This document shows positions 42,751 to 54,491 of a stretch of 64,000 nucleotides of DNA, one piece after another. The stretch spans positions 6,924,872-6,988,871 of the forward strand of contig NC_084807.1 in the NCBI RefSeq assembly GCF_963583255.1, in the 5' to 3' direction. This DNA is from Pyrus communis (taxonomy: Eukaryota > Streptophyta > Magnoliopsida > Rosales > Rosaceae). A model generated the notes under the pieces. It searched no databases. It worked only from the letters and a program-made list of their open reading frames with translations, and was not told where the DNA came from. The number at the start of each line of letters is the position of its first letter. The first letter of the stretch is position 1. The translations under genes were made by a program, and so were the position numbers.

Positions 42751-45700
42751 TGTGACAACCCGTTCCAAATTTTACGTTTTTATTTTATTTTAAAAGCGTG
42801 AATTTACTAAATTGCCCTAGAGGCAAGGACTTTGACTTCCGTTGACCATCGACTTGAGAGATGTGGGACTTATTCTTTAAGCATATCCTCGTAGTACTCT
42901 TTGGTACGAACGTATAGGCGAAAGCCGTTTGCGCGTCCGGATTATAACGGTATAGTTACGGACGTTCGAAATTGGTTATTCAAGGTTTAGTGTGTATTTA
43001 AATTAAACCCCCACTTTGTGGGGGAGGCCCAAAATCAGAAACGGAGGGAGGAAAAAAAAAAAAAAAAAAAAAAAGGGAAGAGAGCTTCCCGTGCACCCAT
43101 ACTCGCGCCACCACGAGACCATCTTCCAAGGCCGATTCCGGCCAACTCCGGTGGAGTTTTTCGATGCCACCACCACCATCTTAAAGCTCTCATTCCCCTC
43201 TACAAAACCCACCCAAGAACCACCTTGATTGACCATGGTATGACACGGTTTGAGGCCACGAAAGTTGACGAAAATCAATAGTGCTCCGGCCACCCTTTTC
43301 GATTTTTCGGCAAATCGGCAAAGCAATGGCCGATGCCACCACTTGGGCTTTGTAGCCCATCATCCCAGGAGCAAAACCCAACCAACCTTGACCCCGTTGG
43401 ACCACCGTAGACGACGAATCGACGTCGGGAAGTTTTAGGCATCCGCCGGCTTCGTGGGCAAAATTGACCATCTTCCGTCCACTTTTGGACTTCGTGGCAG
43501 GTATGAAAGTTGCTCCACTCACTGAGATATTCATTTCTGTGAAGTTTGAGAATTTTTGGAAATAGTTGGATTTTCCGGCGAGTCGGGGCGGCCGACCGCC
43601 ACCCGCGGCGGCGCGTGCGGCGGCGCGTGGCCAGTGGGCCGCCAATGCTATTTTTAGGCTATGTCAAATGTCTTGAATTCAGTTTTGTCATTTGAACGAC
43701 GTAGGTTGATAGTTGGAACCTAAATTCGTTACGATACGTTACTTGATAAAAATGTGAATCGATGATCCGACCGTTGGATCGTCACCAAAATGGGATATAT
43801 TATAATACGTAATATTTAAAGATTATAGGAATTTACAGATCGGGAATCCGACTTACGGATCTTCCTGAATTGGATTTGTAAGTTAGTAAAATAAATGTTC
43901 ATGGCCACTTGTTTTAGGCAATTGGCGGAAATCTGACCGTTGGATCGTAATGAAATTTTAGTATGTTATTCTTGAAACATATTGTGGATCGTTGGGAGTC
44001 GTGGATTGGAAATCTGATATGCGGATCTTCCGGGTCAAGTTATACAGGGTTGTAAACCCTACCGTCGATCTTTGATCGACGGTTGACTTGTGGTCAATGG
44101 GTATCAAACTATTTTAGAATGTCGTTGAGGTTGTGTTTTATGTGAATTACGTACTCTTCGGATAAGAGTTCTGAGATGTGATTTGATAATTGGTCACAAG
44201 GACCAATCATTCAGGACGCCTCGATGTGTGCGCTAGAGAATCATAGCGTGGACTCCAAGTAAGTGGATCTTTTCCTTTTTATCGTACATATTATTGAGAG
44301 TTCTATCGACACTTTTAAATTGATTAGGTATATTACTTTCATATATAATTATTGTGAATGCTTGAAGTACGATATGAACTACGAATGACTTGATCCCTAT
44401 TTAGGGTACGTAGGCAGTCTAACGAGACGTTAGATGCAGCCATAAAATATTTGAGACCAAAGCCTTGCTTGGGAAATTGAGTAAGGCGAAGGAAATTGGT
44501 AAAGGCAAGTTTTAGTTTTATGAATTAGTTAGCTAAATTAGTGTTAATTGGGTCGTCATGGATAATTATCCCTGAAAATAAGTAGTTTGGGAGTAATGCG
44601 TTATTGATTGTACACTTCTCACTGTATTGTTTATAATTGAACATGCTACGACATGGTTGAGTATTAGATTGCATCATAGTATATCAATATGTATATTACT
44701 TGCATATAATTATTGGGAATGCTTTCAAGTGCAAAGGTGAACTCAGGACACCCAGGTAAGTTCAGGTGAGTTTATGGTACTAGTTGAATCGATTGCATTA
44801 TAGCATGACTACAGTTATGTGTTAGGCAACTTCGATACTGTCGTACTGGTTGCCATGAGTTACACATGTTATATTGAGATGCATTGAGAGCTCATAAACC
44901 TGCACCCCGGTGTTAGTGCTCCCGCCCGTGGCCAGGGCACAGTCCTTCACGTGATGTTCACCTCCCGCACCTTATGCTCACCTTGGATTCAAGGTAGGTG
45001 CACAATCCTGTCGTACAGACCACTTTAGGTGGTTCCGACTCGTAGGTGACCCGCGATTATTCGCGCAGTCTTCACGTGATCGTAGCACTTGAGCTTATTT
45101 ATTTACACCCAGTCCTGTCATACAGACCACTTTAGGTGGTTCCGACTCGTGTGCAGGTATACTTATTGAGCTATATGCTAGCCAGGATTGATAAGATATG
45201 GATAAGTCGTACAGGTCACTATAGGTGACTCCGACTTATATGCTAACCAGGATTGATGAGATATGGATAAGTCGTACAGGTCACTAGAGGTGACTCCGAC
45301 TTATATGCTAGCCAGGATTGATAAGATATGGATAAGTCGTACAGGTCACGATAGGTGACTCCGACTTATATGCTAGCCAGGATTGATGAGATATGGATAA
45401 GTCGTACAGGTCACTAGAGGTGACTCCGATTTATATGCTAGCCAGGATTGATAAGATATGGATAAGTCGTACAGGTCACTATAGGTGACTCCGACTTATA
45501 TGCTAGCCAGGAATGATGAGATATGGATAAGTCGTACAGGTCACTAGAGGTGACTCCGACTTATATGCTAGCCAGGATTGATAAGATATGGATAAGTCGT
45601 ACAGGTCACTATAGGTGACTCCGACTTATATGCTAGCCAGGAATGATGAGATATGGATAAGTCGTACAGGTCACTAGAGGTGACTCCGACTTATATGCTA

Positions 45701-46484
45701 GCCAGGATTGATAAGATATAGATAAGTCGTACAGGTCACTATAGGTGACTCCGACTTATATGCTAGCCAGGATTGATGAGATATGGATAAGTCGTACAGG
45801 TCACTATAGGTGACTCCGACTTATATGCTAGCCAGGATTGATGAGATATGGATAAGTCGTACAGGTCACTAGAGGTGACTCCGACTTATATGCTAGCCAT
45901 GATTGATGAGATACGGATAAGTTGTACATGTCATTTTAGATGACTCTGACTGATATATCACTTTGTATTGATTTAGTTCATTTGGCCTATTTATTAATGT
46001 ATGGTGGAGTTAATGGCAAACCGTGGTTTTGGTCATTTCTGAGTATGGTTTGGATATATATATATATATATGTTGTACTGTCTTATGGAAAACGATACGG
46101 GTTTTACATTAGGGCATTACTTTTAGAGAGGTAATAACTTTGGGAAGCTTGGTTTTATTGCTTACTCACACCTTCTGTTTGGTGCCCTCCAGGTTTTAGC
46201 TGCTGAGTTTGTATCGACAACAATCTGTGGTGAATCTTAGTATTAATGGATATTTTTGAGGGTATGATTCTTACCCATACTACTGTACCTTACTTATGCT
46301 CTGACATCGCGTGTGAAATGGGTTCGCTCCCACTCGTAGCGCACTCTGGTACTTAGACACTTTTAGATTCAAATTTATTCACTTTTTGTACACTATCACA
46401 TTTTATGGCTTCGTCACCTTCCAGGTGTCGGCCAGCACAGCTCGATTCAGGGTCCAAGTGGACTTTCTGGGTCGGGGTGTGTCA
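42751..46484 (+). mobile_element. Solo LTR of a Tekay/Del-like chromovirus
   Basis: 3734 bp, beginning TGTGACAACCCG and ending GGGTGTGTCA, with target duplication TTTTT on both sides (42746-42750, 46485-46489). There are no internal genes. It is related in reverse orientation to the LTRs of the chromovirus at 5130-37392; for example 44900-45120 matches the reverse complement of 5700-5920. Formed by recombination between two LTRs. It has a 23-A tract at 43052-43074, GC-rich sequence near 43590-43630 and a 65-bp tandem array. Open stretches at 43000-43650 overlap on both strands and are not supported as genes. Confidence 0.8.
45153..45945. repeat. 65-bp tandem array, about 12 units
   Basis: Unit: TACAGGTCACTATAGGTGAC, then TCCGACTTATATGCTAGCC, then AGGATTGATRAGATATGGAT and AAGTCG. 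Most units alternate between an ATAGG/GATGAG and an AGAGG/GATAAG version, which makes a 130-bp higher-order unit. The last unit is degenerate. Each unit has an internal short inverted repeat (AGTCACC/GGTGACT type). The related LTRs at 5640-5720 and 30725-30830 have only one or two degenerate copies. Confidence 0.95.
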
Positions 46485-47494
46485 TTTTTAGTTTTGCTAA
46501 ATGTACCCATGCTAATTATATCTATTTATTAATGTTTTAAAATATATCAATAGTTATTTTTAAAATATGTTAATAATTATGTGGGTACATTATTTTTTTG
46601 CTATAATTTTTGTGAAGATCAATATTACTCTAAATTTGTTTTTAAGTATTTATTTATAATTTAAAAATATTATTTGAATTTGTTTAAATTTCACGATTTG
46701 TTGGACATTAAATGCATAAATGCATGAGTTAAATCTCTTAAATGAGGCTAAGGACCTCGATCAAAATATTTAAACAAACAAGGTTTCGGTCTAACAATTA
46801 AGTTGATTAGGAACCGGAATCAAAATGGCCCTATATTTTAATATATTTTTATAGGTATGGTACTTTGTTTTATTTCTTTTCATAATTATTTTGGTAAACT
46901 TCTCATAATTTGAATGGTTTTTCTATACTTAGTTTATGCGGAAGAGAGTTCTGATGTGGAAAATCTTACTAAAAACATCATCAACATAACTCTTGAAGGC
47001 AATAAATCAAGCCAAAGTTCCAATACAATTCTCCCATTGTGATCGATGAAAATTGAAGGATTTTGTAACAGAAATAACATGCAAGCTTTGAGTTTCATTG
47101 GCAAGGTTTTAACTTTTGAGAAAGGCTTTGCAACCTTGAAAAGAAAAGCTCCTTCACTTTACATATCCTTGCACATTTGATTTTTTGTAGTAGACTAGTA
47201 GTGTATTGATGCTTTTTTATTAGGCTCTTATTTTGGAGTGTAGATGTAGTACTTAACGACAAATGTGTTTTTATGTTTTGAAGCAATATTGATGTAACAA
47301 TGTGGTATGTGCAAATTTAAGAAAAAAAATATTTTTCATAACGGGTAGGATCATTTTACCTGTTGGGTAAAGTGACCCGACCTGTTAAGGACCTGTTCAG
47401 ATAACAGGTGTGACACAATACGACCTGTTAAGATAACATATGTTACACGAAAATGACATGAAAAACGGCAAACATGACTCGTTTGCCAGGCCTA

Positions 47495-47584
47495 GCAAAG
47501 GGCTAGTCTATATATATAAATCTAGCATCCAAAAATGGTGAAGCTTTCTAAACCCCAAAAATACCTCCGTCAAAGAAAAAAGCA
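47495..47584. other. Spacer with dispersed AT motif
   Basis: Has CTATATATATAAA and a GGTGAAGCTTT motif resembling 40960-41000. Too short to assign. Confidence 0.3.
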
Positions 47585-47701
47585 AAGCAGAACTTGTAAA
47601 TGAGAGGTCTTAAGTTCTATTCTCACCTTGTTAGCCTATTGTGAGGCTTAGCCCCACTCCTCCACCCCCTTAATATACATAATATCGTTTGCTAAAAAAA
47701 A
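47585..47701 (+). mobile_element. SINE-like remnant with A tail
   Basis: The pattern AATGAGAGGTCTTAAGTTCT, then TAGCCTATTGTGAGGCTTAGCC, and an end in TCGTTTGCT plus nine A is like the 3' part of a tRNA-derived plant SINE. AGTTCTATTC may be a decayed B box. The head with the A box is missing or unrecognised. Confidence 0.4.
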
Positions 47702-49223
47702 ATAGAGACAGTAAGCCACTTTCAGCATCGAAGAGACGAAAATAAAAACTACCTAAAGTACCTAACCCCCAACGGGAGCCGCCGCCCCCCTTGGATAGAA
47801 CTACACTCCTCCATGCATCTCCTTCCATTAGCAGAAATGATTATTTGGTGCAGATTTTTCTCCTTATGTTTGTATTTAGTCAACGAATGCCGACGAAGGA
47901 AGGAGGAAAATTTCCAAATTGGCGGACTGCAATTTCATATTGCAAATGATTCCTGAGTTTGTTAACGCTGCATCTTATAGGCCAAATTTTTTTTTTTTTT
48001 TAATTTAATACGGGTGCAATGACTCATGAAATTGGGGAGTGTTGGATAATATAAACATTAGAATCATTGTATACATATAAATTCAATCAATTCGAGAATA
48101 TCCAAATAAATATATCAATAAACAAAGCAGTAAATAGAAAATAATAAAGAATAATTTGGCCTGTATATCAAGAGAGACGTGTTTTTCACTATTCTAAAGT
48201 CGTAGACGCCTTGTTATGTGCCGGTTATAATGGCTATCTACAACTCCAATATACAACCCTTGAATTTTACAGAGTGTCTAATCCATAAGCACGATGATAG
48301 AGATGAATAGGAGGATAATTGGGAATATAGAGGAGGATTACTGTAGTAGGAAGACAAGGAAAATAATTGAACGTATCTTTTAGGTTTGAGGAATTCTTTA
48401 TTTATTAATCTTTTTGTTAAAAAATAAAAATAAACTTTGTACACCTTTTTGTAAAGGACATGCTTATCCGCATTAGACATGACACTGCATATTTATTGTT
48501 TTAAATAAATAAAGGTTGAATTTTTGGTAAAATTAATTAATTAAATAACCAACAAAGAGTTGTTGTTTTTCTCCTTAGAATCCAATAAGCCCAAACCATT
48601 TCTCACTCCAGTAATAAAGTTCTCTTTTCTCCTTCATACAAGTGAGGAGAAAACAATTGTTGTGAGATATGCATTTAGTCTTTTTCAATCTCATGAATAG
48701 AAAATTGTATTTAGCCTCAAACATCAACAAAACAAAAATAAAATCTCATACATTATTAAAAAGAGCTATCAAATGTTGAATTTTGATTATTTGCAAGATG
48801 TTGGATTCTAAGAGCGTCTGAATGAGACTCTGGGGAGGAGAAAAGGTTCTTGACTGCAGCCTACACCATGTTGGACATTTGTTGATGAGTTGCATGTAAT
48901 ATTGTTTGTTCAGGTTTTAATTACTTTCCTTTTGTATGATTTTTCATCAACTTGATATGACATATGTTCAGTTTTGTATTCTATGGTCATAATGTGTAAT
49001 GTCGTTTTTTTGAATAAGAATGTGTAATGTTGTTGCAGAAGTGTAATGCAAATTGTGAAGTGTGATGTTGTTGCAAAATTATCTTCACAAATGAAAATAT
49101 AAAAAATAAAGTAAAAATTTGTAAATCAAACCTAGTGTGTGATTAAAAAGATGTAAGTAGCGGGTAGCGAGCAAAATTAATAAATGTCTCTTGCGTGCGT
49201 GTTAGTGTGTGTAGATAGACTAG
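47702..49223. other. Intergenic sequence upstream of BAHD gene
   Basis: AT-rich; no domains, arrays or terminal repeats recognised on either strand. Short open stretches only. Confidence 0.45.
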
Positions 49224-49312
49224 TATTAATTAATCAGATGCACATCTACACGAGGGGAACTATTTAAAGGGAAAAAATGGTCAATGGATGTTAAACAATC
49301 TCTACGGTTGTC

Positions 49313-49319
49313 TATAAAT
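49313..49319 (+). promoter_or_regulatory. TATA box of BAHD gene
   Basis: TATAAAT lies 107 bp upstream of the start codon. It is inside the 95-bp upstream block that has a second copy at 40851-40945; the block there lacks this box. Confidence 0.6.
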
Positions 49320-49419
49320 TATCTCCAAATCGCTCTGGCAAACTACTTCCTCCTAATTAATTTTCAACCTTAATCTAGACCCCAAACCTCTCAAACCCTC
49401 ATCTCCAACTCGATCAAGA

Positions 49420-50838
49420 ATGGCAATTAGACATGGAACAATGCTCAGTAGTTGTGATATCAATTCACTGGTGGAAATAACCTCAAGAAAGACCATCAAA
49501 CCATCATCTCCAACTCCTCCTCACAATAGAATTCTTAAACTCTCTCTTCTGGACCAAATTATGCCTCCTACTGTGTATGGAACTATCCTATGGTTCTTCC
49601 CAAACCACAATGCTTCTGATTTTGCTTCCAAATCTTCAGAGAGTACTACACCAAAATCTAAGCGCTTGCAGGATTCTCTATCCAAAGCTTTAGTTCAATT
49701 CTATCCAATGGCTGGCCGAGTCAAAAGCCCCGCGTTAATTGAGTGCAACGATGAAGGGGCTCATTTTCTTGAAGCCCGAGTTAACTGCCAGCTTTCGGAC
49801 CTTCTCATACAACCCAATCCCGAGTCACTCAACCACTTAATGGCCCAAAATGATCCTAAAACAGCCAACGAAGCTTTGGGATCTACACTTTTGCTTGTTC
49901 AAATCAGTGTTTTCAACTGTGGAGGAATTGTTGTTTCTGTGTCCGCTTCGCACAAGATTGCAGATGCAGCATCATTTCTCACGTTTGTGCGAGCATGGGC
50001 AGCGATAAATCGTGATGGAGTCCTCGAACTGCAATTGGGGACACCGGAGTTTACTGGAGGGTCTTTATTGCCACCTAGAGAGCTATCCTTGCCGTCCAGC
50101 AAGGTAAATTTGGAAATCCCAACTCAAAGTTTAGTTACAAAAAGGTTTGTATTCAATGTCTCGAAGATGGTCAGTCTCAAGGAAAAAATTGGAAGTGTTG
50201 TCCAAGCCTTCATCCCATCAACCAGCCATCTAGTTTTGGCTATCATTTTGAAATGTTCTATTGCTGCTTCCCGTCAGTGCAAGCCTGAGAGTTCAATCAA
50301 GCCAACGGTGCTGTCCCAAATGGTGAGCTTCCGCAAAAGAATCGTCCCGGAGAAATCAGAAAATGTCATGGGGAATTGGTTTTGGCCAATTCAAGTGTTG
50401 TTCAAAGAAAATGAGATTGAATTACACGATTTGGCGAGCAAAATGAGGCAAGGATTGACAGAATTTCGCAATGAGAAGGCCAGCAGATTTAAAGGTGAGG
50501 ATGGATTTTTGGTGATATCTGAGTGTCTTAGAGAGAGGAATGATATTAACAGCGCAAATGTTTATAGAACCTCAAGTTTGTGCAAACTTCCTCTGTATGA
50601 AATGGATTTTGGATGGGGGAAACCTGCGTGGGTCACCAGCCTAAGTGTCCTCAAGAACATAATTTTGTTGGTTGACACAAAAGAGAAAGATGGTATCGAA
50701 GCTTGGGTGACCCTTGATGAACAAGAAATGGCCATATTTGAGTCTGATCAGGAGCTTCTTGCGTTTTGCTCCGTCAACCCCAGCATTTGCCATTCAGGGT
50801 TGGTCCTGGGTTTTCCAAGGCCCATGGCGAAGATCTAA
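49420..50838 (+). CDS. BAHD acyltransferase (vinorine synthase-like), intact, intronless
   Basis: 472 residues, usual length for the family. It transfers an acyl group from acyl-CoA to an alcohol or amine of a plant metabolite, in the cytosol. Both family motifs are intact: HKIAD (HxxxD, catalytic His at residue 178) and DFGWG (residues 396-400). The N-terminal strand LLDQIMPPTVYG and the LQDSLSKALVQFYPMAGR block near residue 85-100 are typical. By overall sequence it looks closest to the vinorine synthase-like clade, but the substrate cannot be told. The start ATG has a good plant context (AAGAATGGCA) and follows the TATA box by 107 bp. There is no signal peptide. Fragments of related copies lie at 1-92 and 1138-1295. 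Confidence 0.93.
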   Translation: MAIRHGTMLSSCDINSLVEITSRKTIKPSSPTPPHNRILKLSLLDQIMPPTVYGTILWFFPNHNASDFASKSSESTTPKSKRLQDSLSKALVQFYPMAGRVKSPALIECNDEGAHFLEARVNCQLSDLLIQPNPESLNHLMAQNDPKTANEALGSTLLLVQISVFNCGGIVVSVSASHKIADAASFLTFVRAWAAINRDGVLELQLGTPEFTGGSLLPPRELSLPSSKVNLEIPTQSLVTKRFVFNVSKMVSLKEKIGSVVQAFIPSTSHLVLAIILKCSIAASRQCKPESSIKPTVLSQMVSFRKRIVPEKSENVMGNWFWPIQVLFKENEIELHDLASKMRQGLTEFRNEKASRFKGEDGFLVISECLRERNDINSANVYRTSSLCKLPLYEMDFGWGKPAWVTSLSVLKNIILLVDTKEKDGIEAWVTLDEQEMAIFESDQELLAFCSVNPSICHSGLVLGFPRPMAKI

Positions 50839-50876
50839 ATTACGCTCTTTAGGAATTTGGTCTATTTTTAAGTTAA

Positions 50877-51100
50877 TGTTGTGAATATATTTTATATGAT
50901 ATTGGTTGTGTAAATCTATTGTAGATATGAGATTTGGAAGATTTTTTCTTGTACAAGTTGCATTACTTGGAGAGCTCTCTCCCTACTATTTACTATAAAT
51001 AAAGGCACAAGGCATTGAGAAATAGAATTCCTCAAGGCAATGAGTAATATTGGGAATTCCAGTTCAGTATTTCTTGCTTGTATTTCCTCGCACCCCTACA
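50877..51100 (+). mobile_element. Copia LTR relic just after the BAHD stop codon
   Basis: 224 bp, TGTTGTGAATATA to CACCCCTACA, with ACTATAAATAAAGG near 50993. It is followed by about 70 bp (including AGAGCATC, a weak primer-site relic, and the polypurine TTAGGGGGGAG) and then a second LTR start TGTTGTGAATG at 51172 that fades after about 51215. This is a copia element with nearly all of its inside deleted. It starts 38 bp after the BAHD stop, so it probably provides the gene's 3' UTR and AATAAA (about 50996). Confidence 0.6.
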
Positions 51101-51171
51101 GTAGAGCATCATGTGTAGATTCTGGACGTATGTCGGGATCGAAGCGTGATATTTAGACACTTAGGGGGGAG

Positions 51172-51215
51172 TGTTGTGAATGTATTTTGTACGATTGTGT
51201 ATCCCTTGATACATA
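51172..51215 (+). mobile_element. Truncated second LTR of the same copia relic
   Basis: TGTTGTGAATGTATTTTGTA repeats the LTR start at 50877 with a few changes, after a polypurine tract. The rest of the LTR is missing. Confidence 0.55.
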
Positions 51216-51346
51216 TATTCATCTCATTCATTAATTATATTTGATGTTTTATTTATCTTTTTCTTCCTAACTTTAATGTATTTATTACATTTAATATGTT
51301 GTAGGCCTAATTTACTGAACTGTATAAAGGACAGAGAGAGAGGGTG

Positions 51347-52644
51347 TGGCAGATAGAGAGATAAGAGAGAGATGTGTAATTGTGAGGTGTGTGTGTGTGT
51401 GTTTTTTTAGCCAATTGTGAGGTGTGTGTTGTATCATCCCATTGTGCCTTTATTTATAGTAGTAGGGAAGGTTAAATCCTTACCCTATTAGGATTACAAC
51501 TCTAACAGGAATTAAACTACTAAAGGGAATATTCAAGATATCCCTAGGTTCATAGGATTTACACAATTACATTCCTAATCTAATAGGACTGCAACACTCC
51601 CCCTTGAGTGTGTAAATATTCAAACAAATGGCGCATCAGGTCTTCAGTGATGAAGTAAGTACAGTTGATGAAGTCGTCGGCATAATGAATGAATGCGAGT
51701 CTCAAATCAACGGAAAAATGCATAAAAGGTAATACTCACAAAACCTCACTATGGTAAAACCCAATGTGGGATAAAAACCCATAGACTAAGGAGAAAAGTG
51801 AGAAGTTGCATTAAGTCAAAACTATACGTCTTCTGAACGTAAATTGAAGAGCTCACAAGGGCATGATCAGCCCAGGATAGGTGTCTAGTCAAAACCTAGT
51901 TAGGTAGCAAAAACCCCAATGGGAAAAATGCTCCTAATCGTAAGGAAAAAGAGTACATTAAGATCAAGTGAGTATACTTCTGGATACTCCCCCTGAGTTT
52001 GATAGAACATCCAAATGAGAACTACAAGTATTGCATATGAATAGTTAGGGATATCAATTCCTCGGACAAGTTTCTGGAAGGTTGACTTCGGCAGTGATAT
52101 AATGTAGAGGTCGGCAAGGTTGTCTGGGATTGACTTGCATGACTTTAATCTCCTGATACTTTGTTGATGTAGACGCAATATGTCTTGGTGTTAACTACAT
52201 TGATGTATCATGTCTTGGTCGGGTTGATACATGTGGCATAATCTTCATGGATCGCACGGTGGTCCGGCAATGTTGCCACGATGGTGCGGCAATGATGCTA
52301 CATAAATCCCAATATTTTTTTTTTCAATTTCTAGGGTTAATAAGCCTAATTTCTTCTAAATTAATTTCGATGCTTTGACTCAAAAATTCTACATAGCATA
52401 ATTGCGTATTGCATGAATAAGTATATATGTTGACAAAATAGAAAGAGGAGAGAGATGTGTAATTGTGAGGTGTGTGTTGTATCACCCCATTGTGCCTTTA
52501 TTTATAGTAGTAAGAAAAGTTAAATCCTTACGCTATTAGGATTACAACTCTAATAGGAATTAAACTACTAAAGGGAATATACAAGATATCCCTAGATTTA
52601 TAGGATTTAAACAATCACATTCCTAATCTAATAAGATTGCAACA
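51347..52644 (-). mobile_element. Deleted Ty1/copia element, reverse strand
   Basis: LTRs at about 51347-51596 and 52431-52644 on the minus strand begin TGTTGCA and share CTATAAATAAAGGCACAATG. The polypurine tract CTCAAGGGGGAG (51597-51608) precedes the left LTR, so that one is the 3' LTR. Between them only the end of pol is left: the minus strand near 52090-52140 reads NLADLYIISLPKSTFQKLV, the RNase H C-terminus. LTR outer borders are approximate and no target duplication was found. The LTRs are distantly similar to the copia relic at 50877. Confidence 0.7.
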
Positions 52645-53579
52645 TAATCCTAATTTTCATTTCATTCATCATAATATATATATATATATTTTTTTTTTGT
52701 AGACATTCAAGTACACTAATTTTTTATATAATATATTCCTATAGAATTTGTGTTCTTCATTTAGGTACATTAATTCATTTTTCTTCATTTAGGTACATTA
52801 ATTCATTTAATATATTTCAGTATATCCATTGATACAGACATTTCAGTATCCATTGTGATATTGACATTTAGGTACGTTAATTCAATATAATGCATTTTAG
52901 TATGTACATTTAAGTACAGACATTTAGGTTCATTATAATATATTTCTGTATAAACATCAATTACAAACATTTTGGTATAGTCATTCGTACATTTATGTAT
53001 TTACATATTATTTTTATGTGTCACTAAAATGTGCATATTAATAAAAACAAAATTGTAATGTGGATACATTAAATATAAATACACATTATATAACAAAAAT
53101 ATAATATTTATGAATTTTAATAAAAGTACATTTCAAATGATTAAAATTAATATGTAATCTAACACTATTTTTTTTAATTGTAAATTTCAATCTTTTCGAG
53201 GACAAATGTTATAAAACTCCCATTATATTATTATTATAGCAAGTTCGATCCCTCTAGTTTCAATTCTCTAGTCTTGTATCGCTTTGATTCTCGCTTTTTC
53301 ATCTCTTCTGCATCTTCTTTGGTTTCATTTCTCTAGTTGTAATCCCTTTATTTATTTATTTTTTATTTTTTTTAAAAGGGACAAACTGGTGGCTTTATCA
53401 CAACAGTCTATTTTTTCGAGGACCAAGAAGACTCACAGAAACATTTCAGTCTCGTCCTGACCACCATCGTGTGATTCACCAGCTCCAGAAAATCGAACCA
53501 GGAAAAACTCACAGACTCATTCCAGCCTCTCTCTAGTTTATTCCTTGATGTTGGTTAGTTTTCGGCATGAGGTTTTATT
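52645..53579. other. AT-rich region with degenerate ATTTAGGTACATTAAT repeats
   Basis: From about 52690 to 53060 the motif TTTAGGTACATTAAT or shortened forms recur at irregular spacing, at least seven times. No coding sequence. 53170-53560 is unassigned. Confidence 0.6.
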
Positions 53580-53737
53580 TTAAGGAAAACTAATGAAAAT
53601 GACTTGAAAATTTGAGTTTTAACGAAAATGACAAAATAAAGGATAAAGTGAATAGTACCAGGATTGACTTTTTAGTGTAAAAATGTGATTTTTTGTTAAA
53701 GTGAACAATACATGGAGCTTTTCGTTAAAATTCCCTT
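53580..53737 (+). mobile_element. MITE-like repeat, copy 2
   Basis: About 155 bp, matching the reverse complement of 6722-6888. Imperfect inverted ends AAGGAAAACTAATGAAAA and, on the right in reverse complement, AAGGGAATTTTAACGAAAA. No coding capacity. Flanking duplication not determined. Confidence 0.6.
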
Positions 53738-53878
53738 TATTTTATTTTCATGTAGCTTCCGCTTCTATTCTTTCCTTGTTCTTGTTTCCATGTGTCGGTT
53801 TTCGTTTATTTTATTTTTCTTGGGTTTGGCTAGTGCTATTTCTATTTGTTTGTATCCTCGGTTGATGTTACGAATTCT

Positions 53879-54491
53879 TAGGGCCTGTTTGATATCCTTT
53901 TTCAAAATTTTTTATTATTTCTCAAAACATTTCTTAAGAATTTTTCTTGAAAACAGTTTTTCTTTAAAACTCAAAAACTTGTTTGGTATGCGATTTAAAA
54001 ATTTTAAATCTTACAACTTAAACTAGACAAAAAGATCCAAAAAGAGGGAGTCGCAGGAGAGGGAGAAAGAGGAGAGAGGAGGAAAAAAAGTAAGAGATGA
54101 TTGAAGGAAAAAGAAAGAAGAGAGAGGATCGGAGGGAGATAGAGAAGAAGATGAGTGAGAGAAAGAACCGAGATAATGAAGAGAACAGATTAGAAAATAG
54201 ACAAAAAACGTCAAAAAAAAAAAAGGAGGATTGATAAAGAAGAAGAAGGAGAGAGAGAGAGAGAGATTTGAAGTGAGAGGGGAAGAGAGAGAAAAGAAAT
54301 GAGTGATTTTAAGTTTAATAACTCTAAAAACTCACTTTTTGTATTTTTAGAGAATAAACTATATTTTTGAATTAGTCTTAAGTTCAGTTTTTGAAAGTAA
54401 TCATGCCAAACAAGTTTTTAAGGCCTAAAACTTGAAAAATATTTTTGAGTTTAAAAAGTTGAATTCAAGTAAAGTACCGAACAGGTCTTAG
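53879..54491. mobile_element. MITE-like element with inverted ends
   Basis: Left end TAGGGCCTGTTTGATA; right end in reverse complement TAAGACCTGTTCGGTA. A second inverted pair inside is AAAAACTTGTTTGGTATG near 53968 against CATGCCAAACAAGTTTTT near 54402. The middle is a GA-rich tract. The type GGGCCTGTTTGG is common for hAT-like MITEs. An 8-bp target duplication could not be confirmed. Confidence 0.55.

Larger units (their letters stand above)
42126..47494. mobile_element. hAT-like non-autonomous element carrying a solo LTR
   Basis: Ends are TAGGTCTAGTAA and, on the right in reverse complement, TAGGCCTGGCAA. Flanking 8-mers GCAAGGTG / GCAAAGGG agree at 6 of 8 sites and are a plausible hAT target duplication. 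Subterminal sequence on both sides has repeated AACCCGAC/CCTGTTA motifs typical of plant hAT elements. Without the solo LTR it is about 1.6 kb and has no transposase. The middle has several TTTGTACCCA repeats and an (AT)n run at 42353-42371. Confidence 0.6.

Noticed and set aside
43003..43645. Overlapping ORFs on both strands in the solo LTR
   Set aside because: Poly-A/poly-K and GC-rich sequence; no domain, and frames exist on both strands. LTR sequence, not a gene.
45153..45945. Regular repeats that look like a CRISPR array
   Set aside because: Units are contiguous and 65 bp long with no unique spacers, and the sequence is plant DNA inside an LTR. It is an ordinary tandem array.
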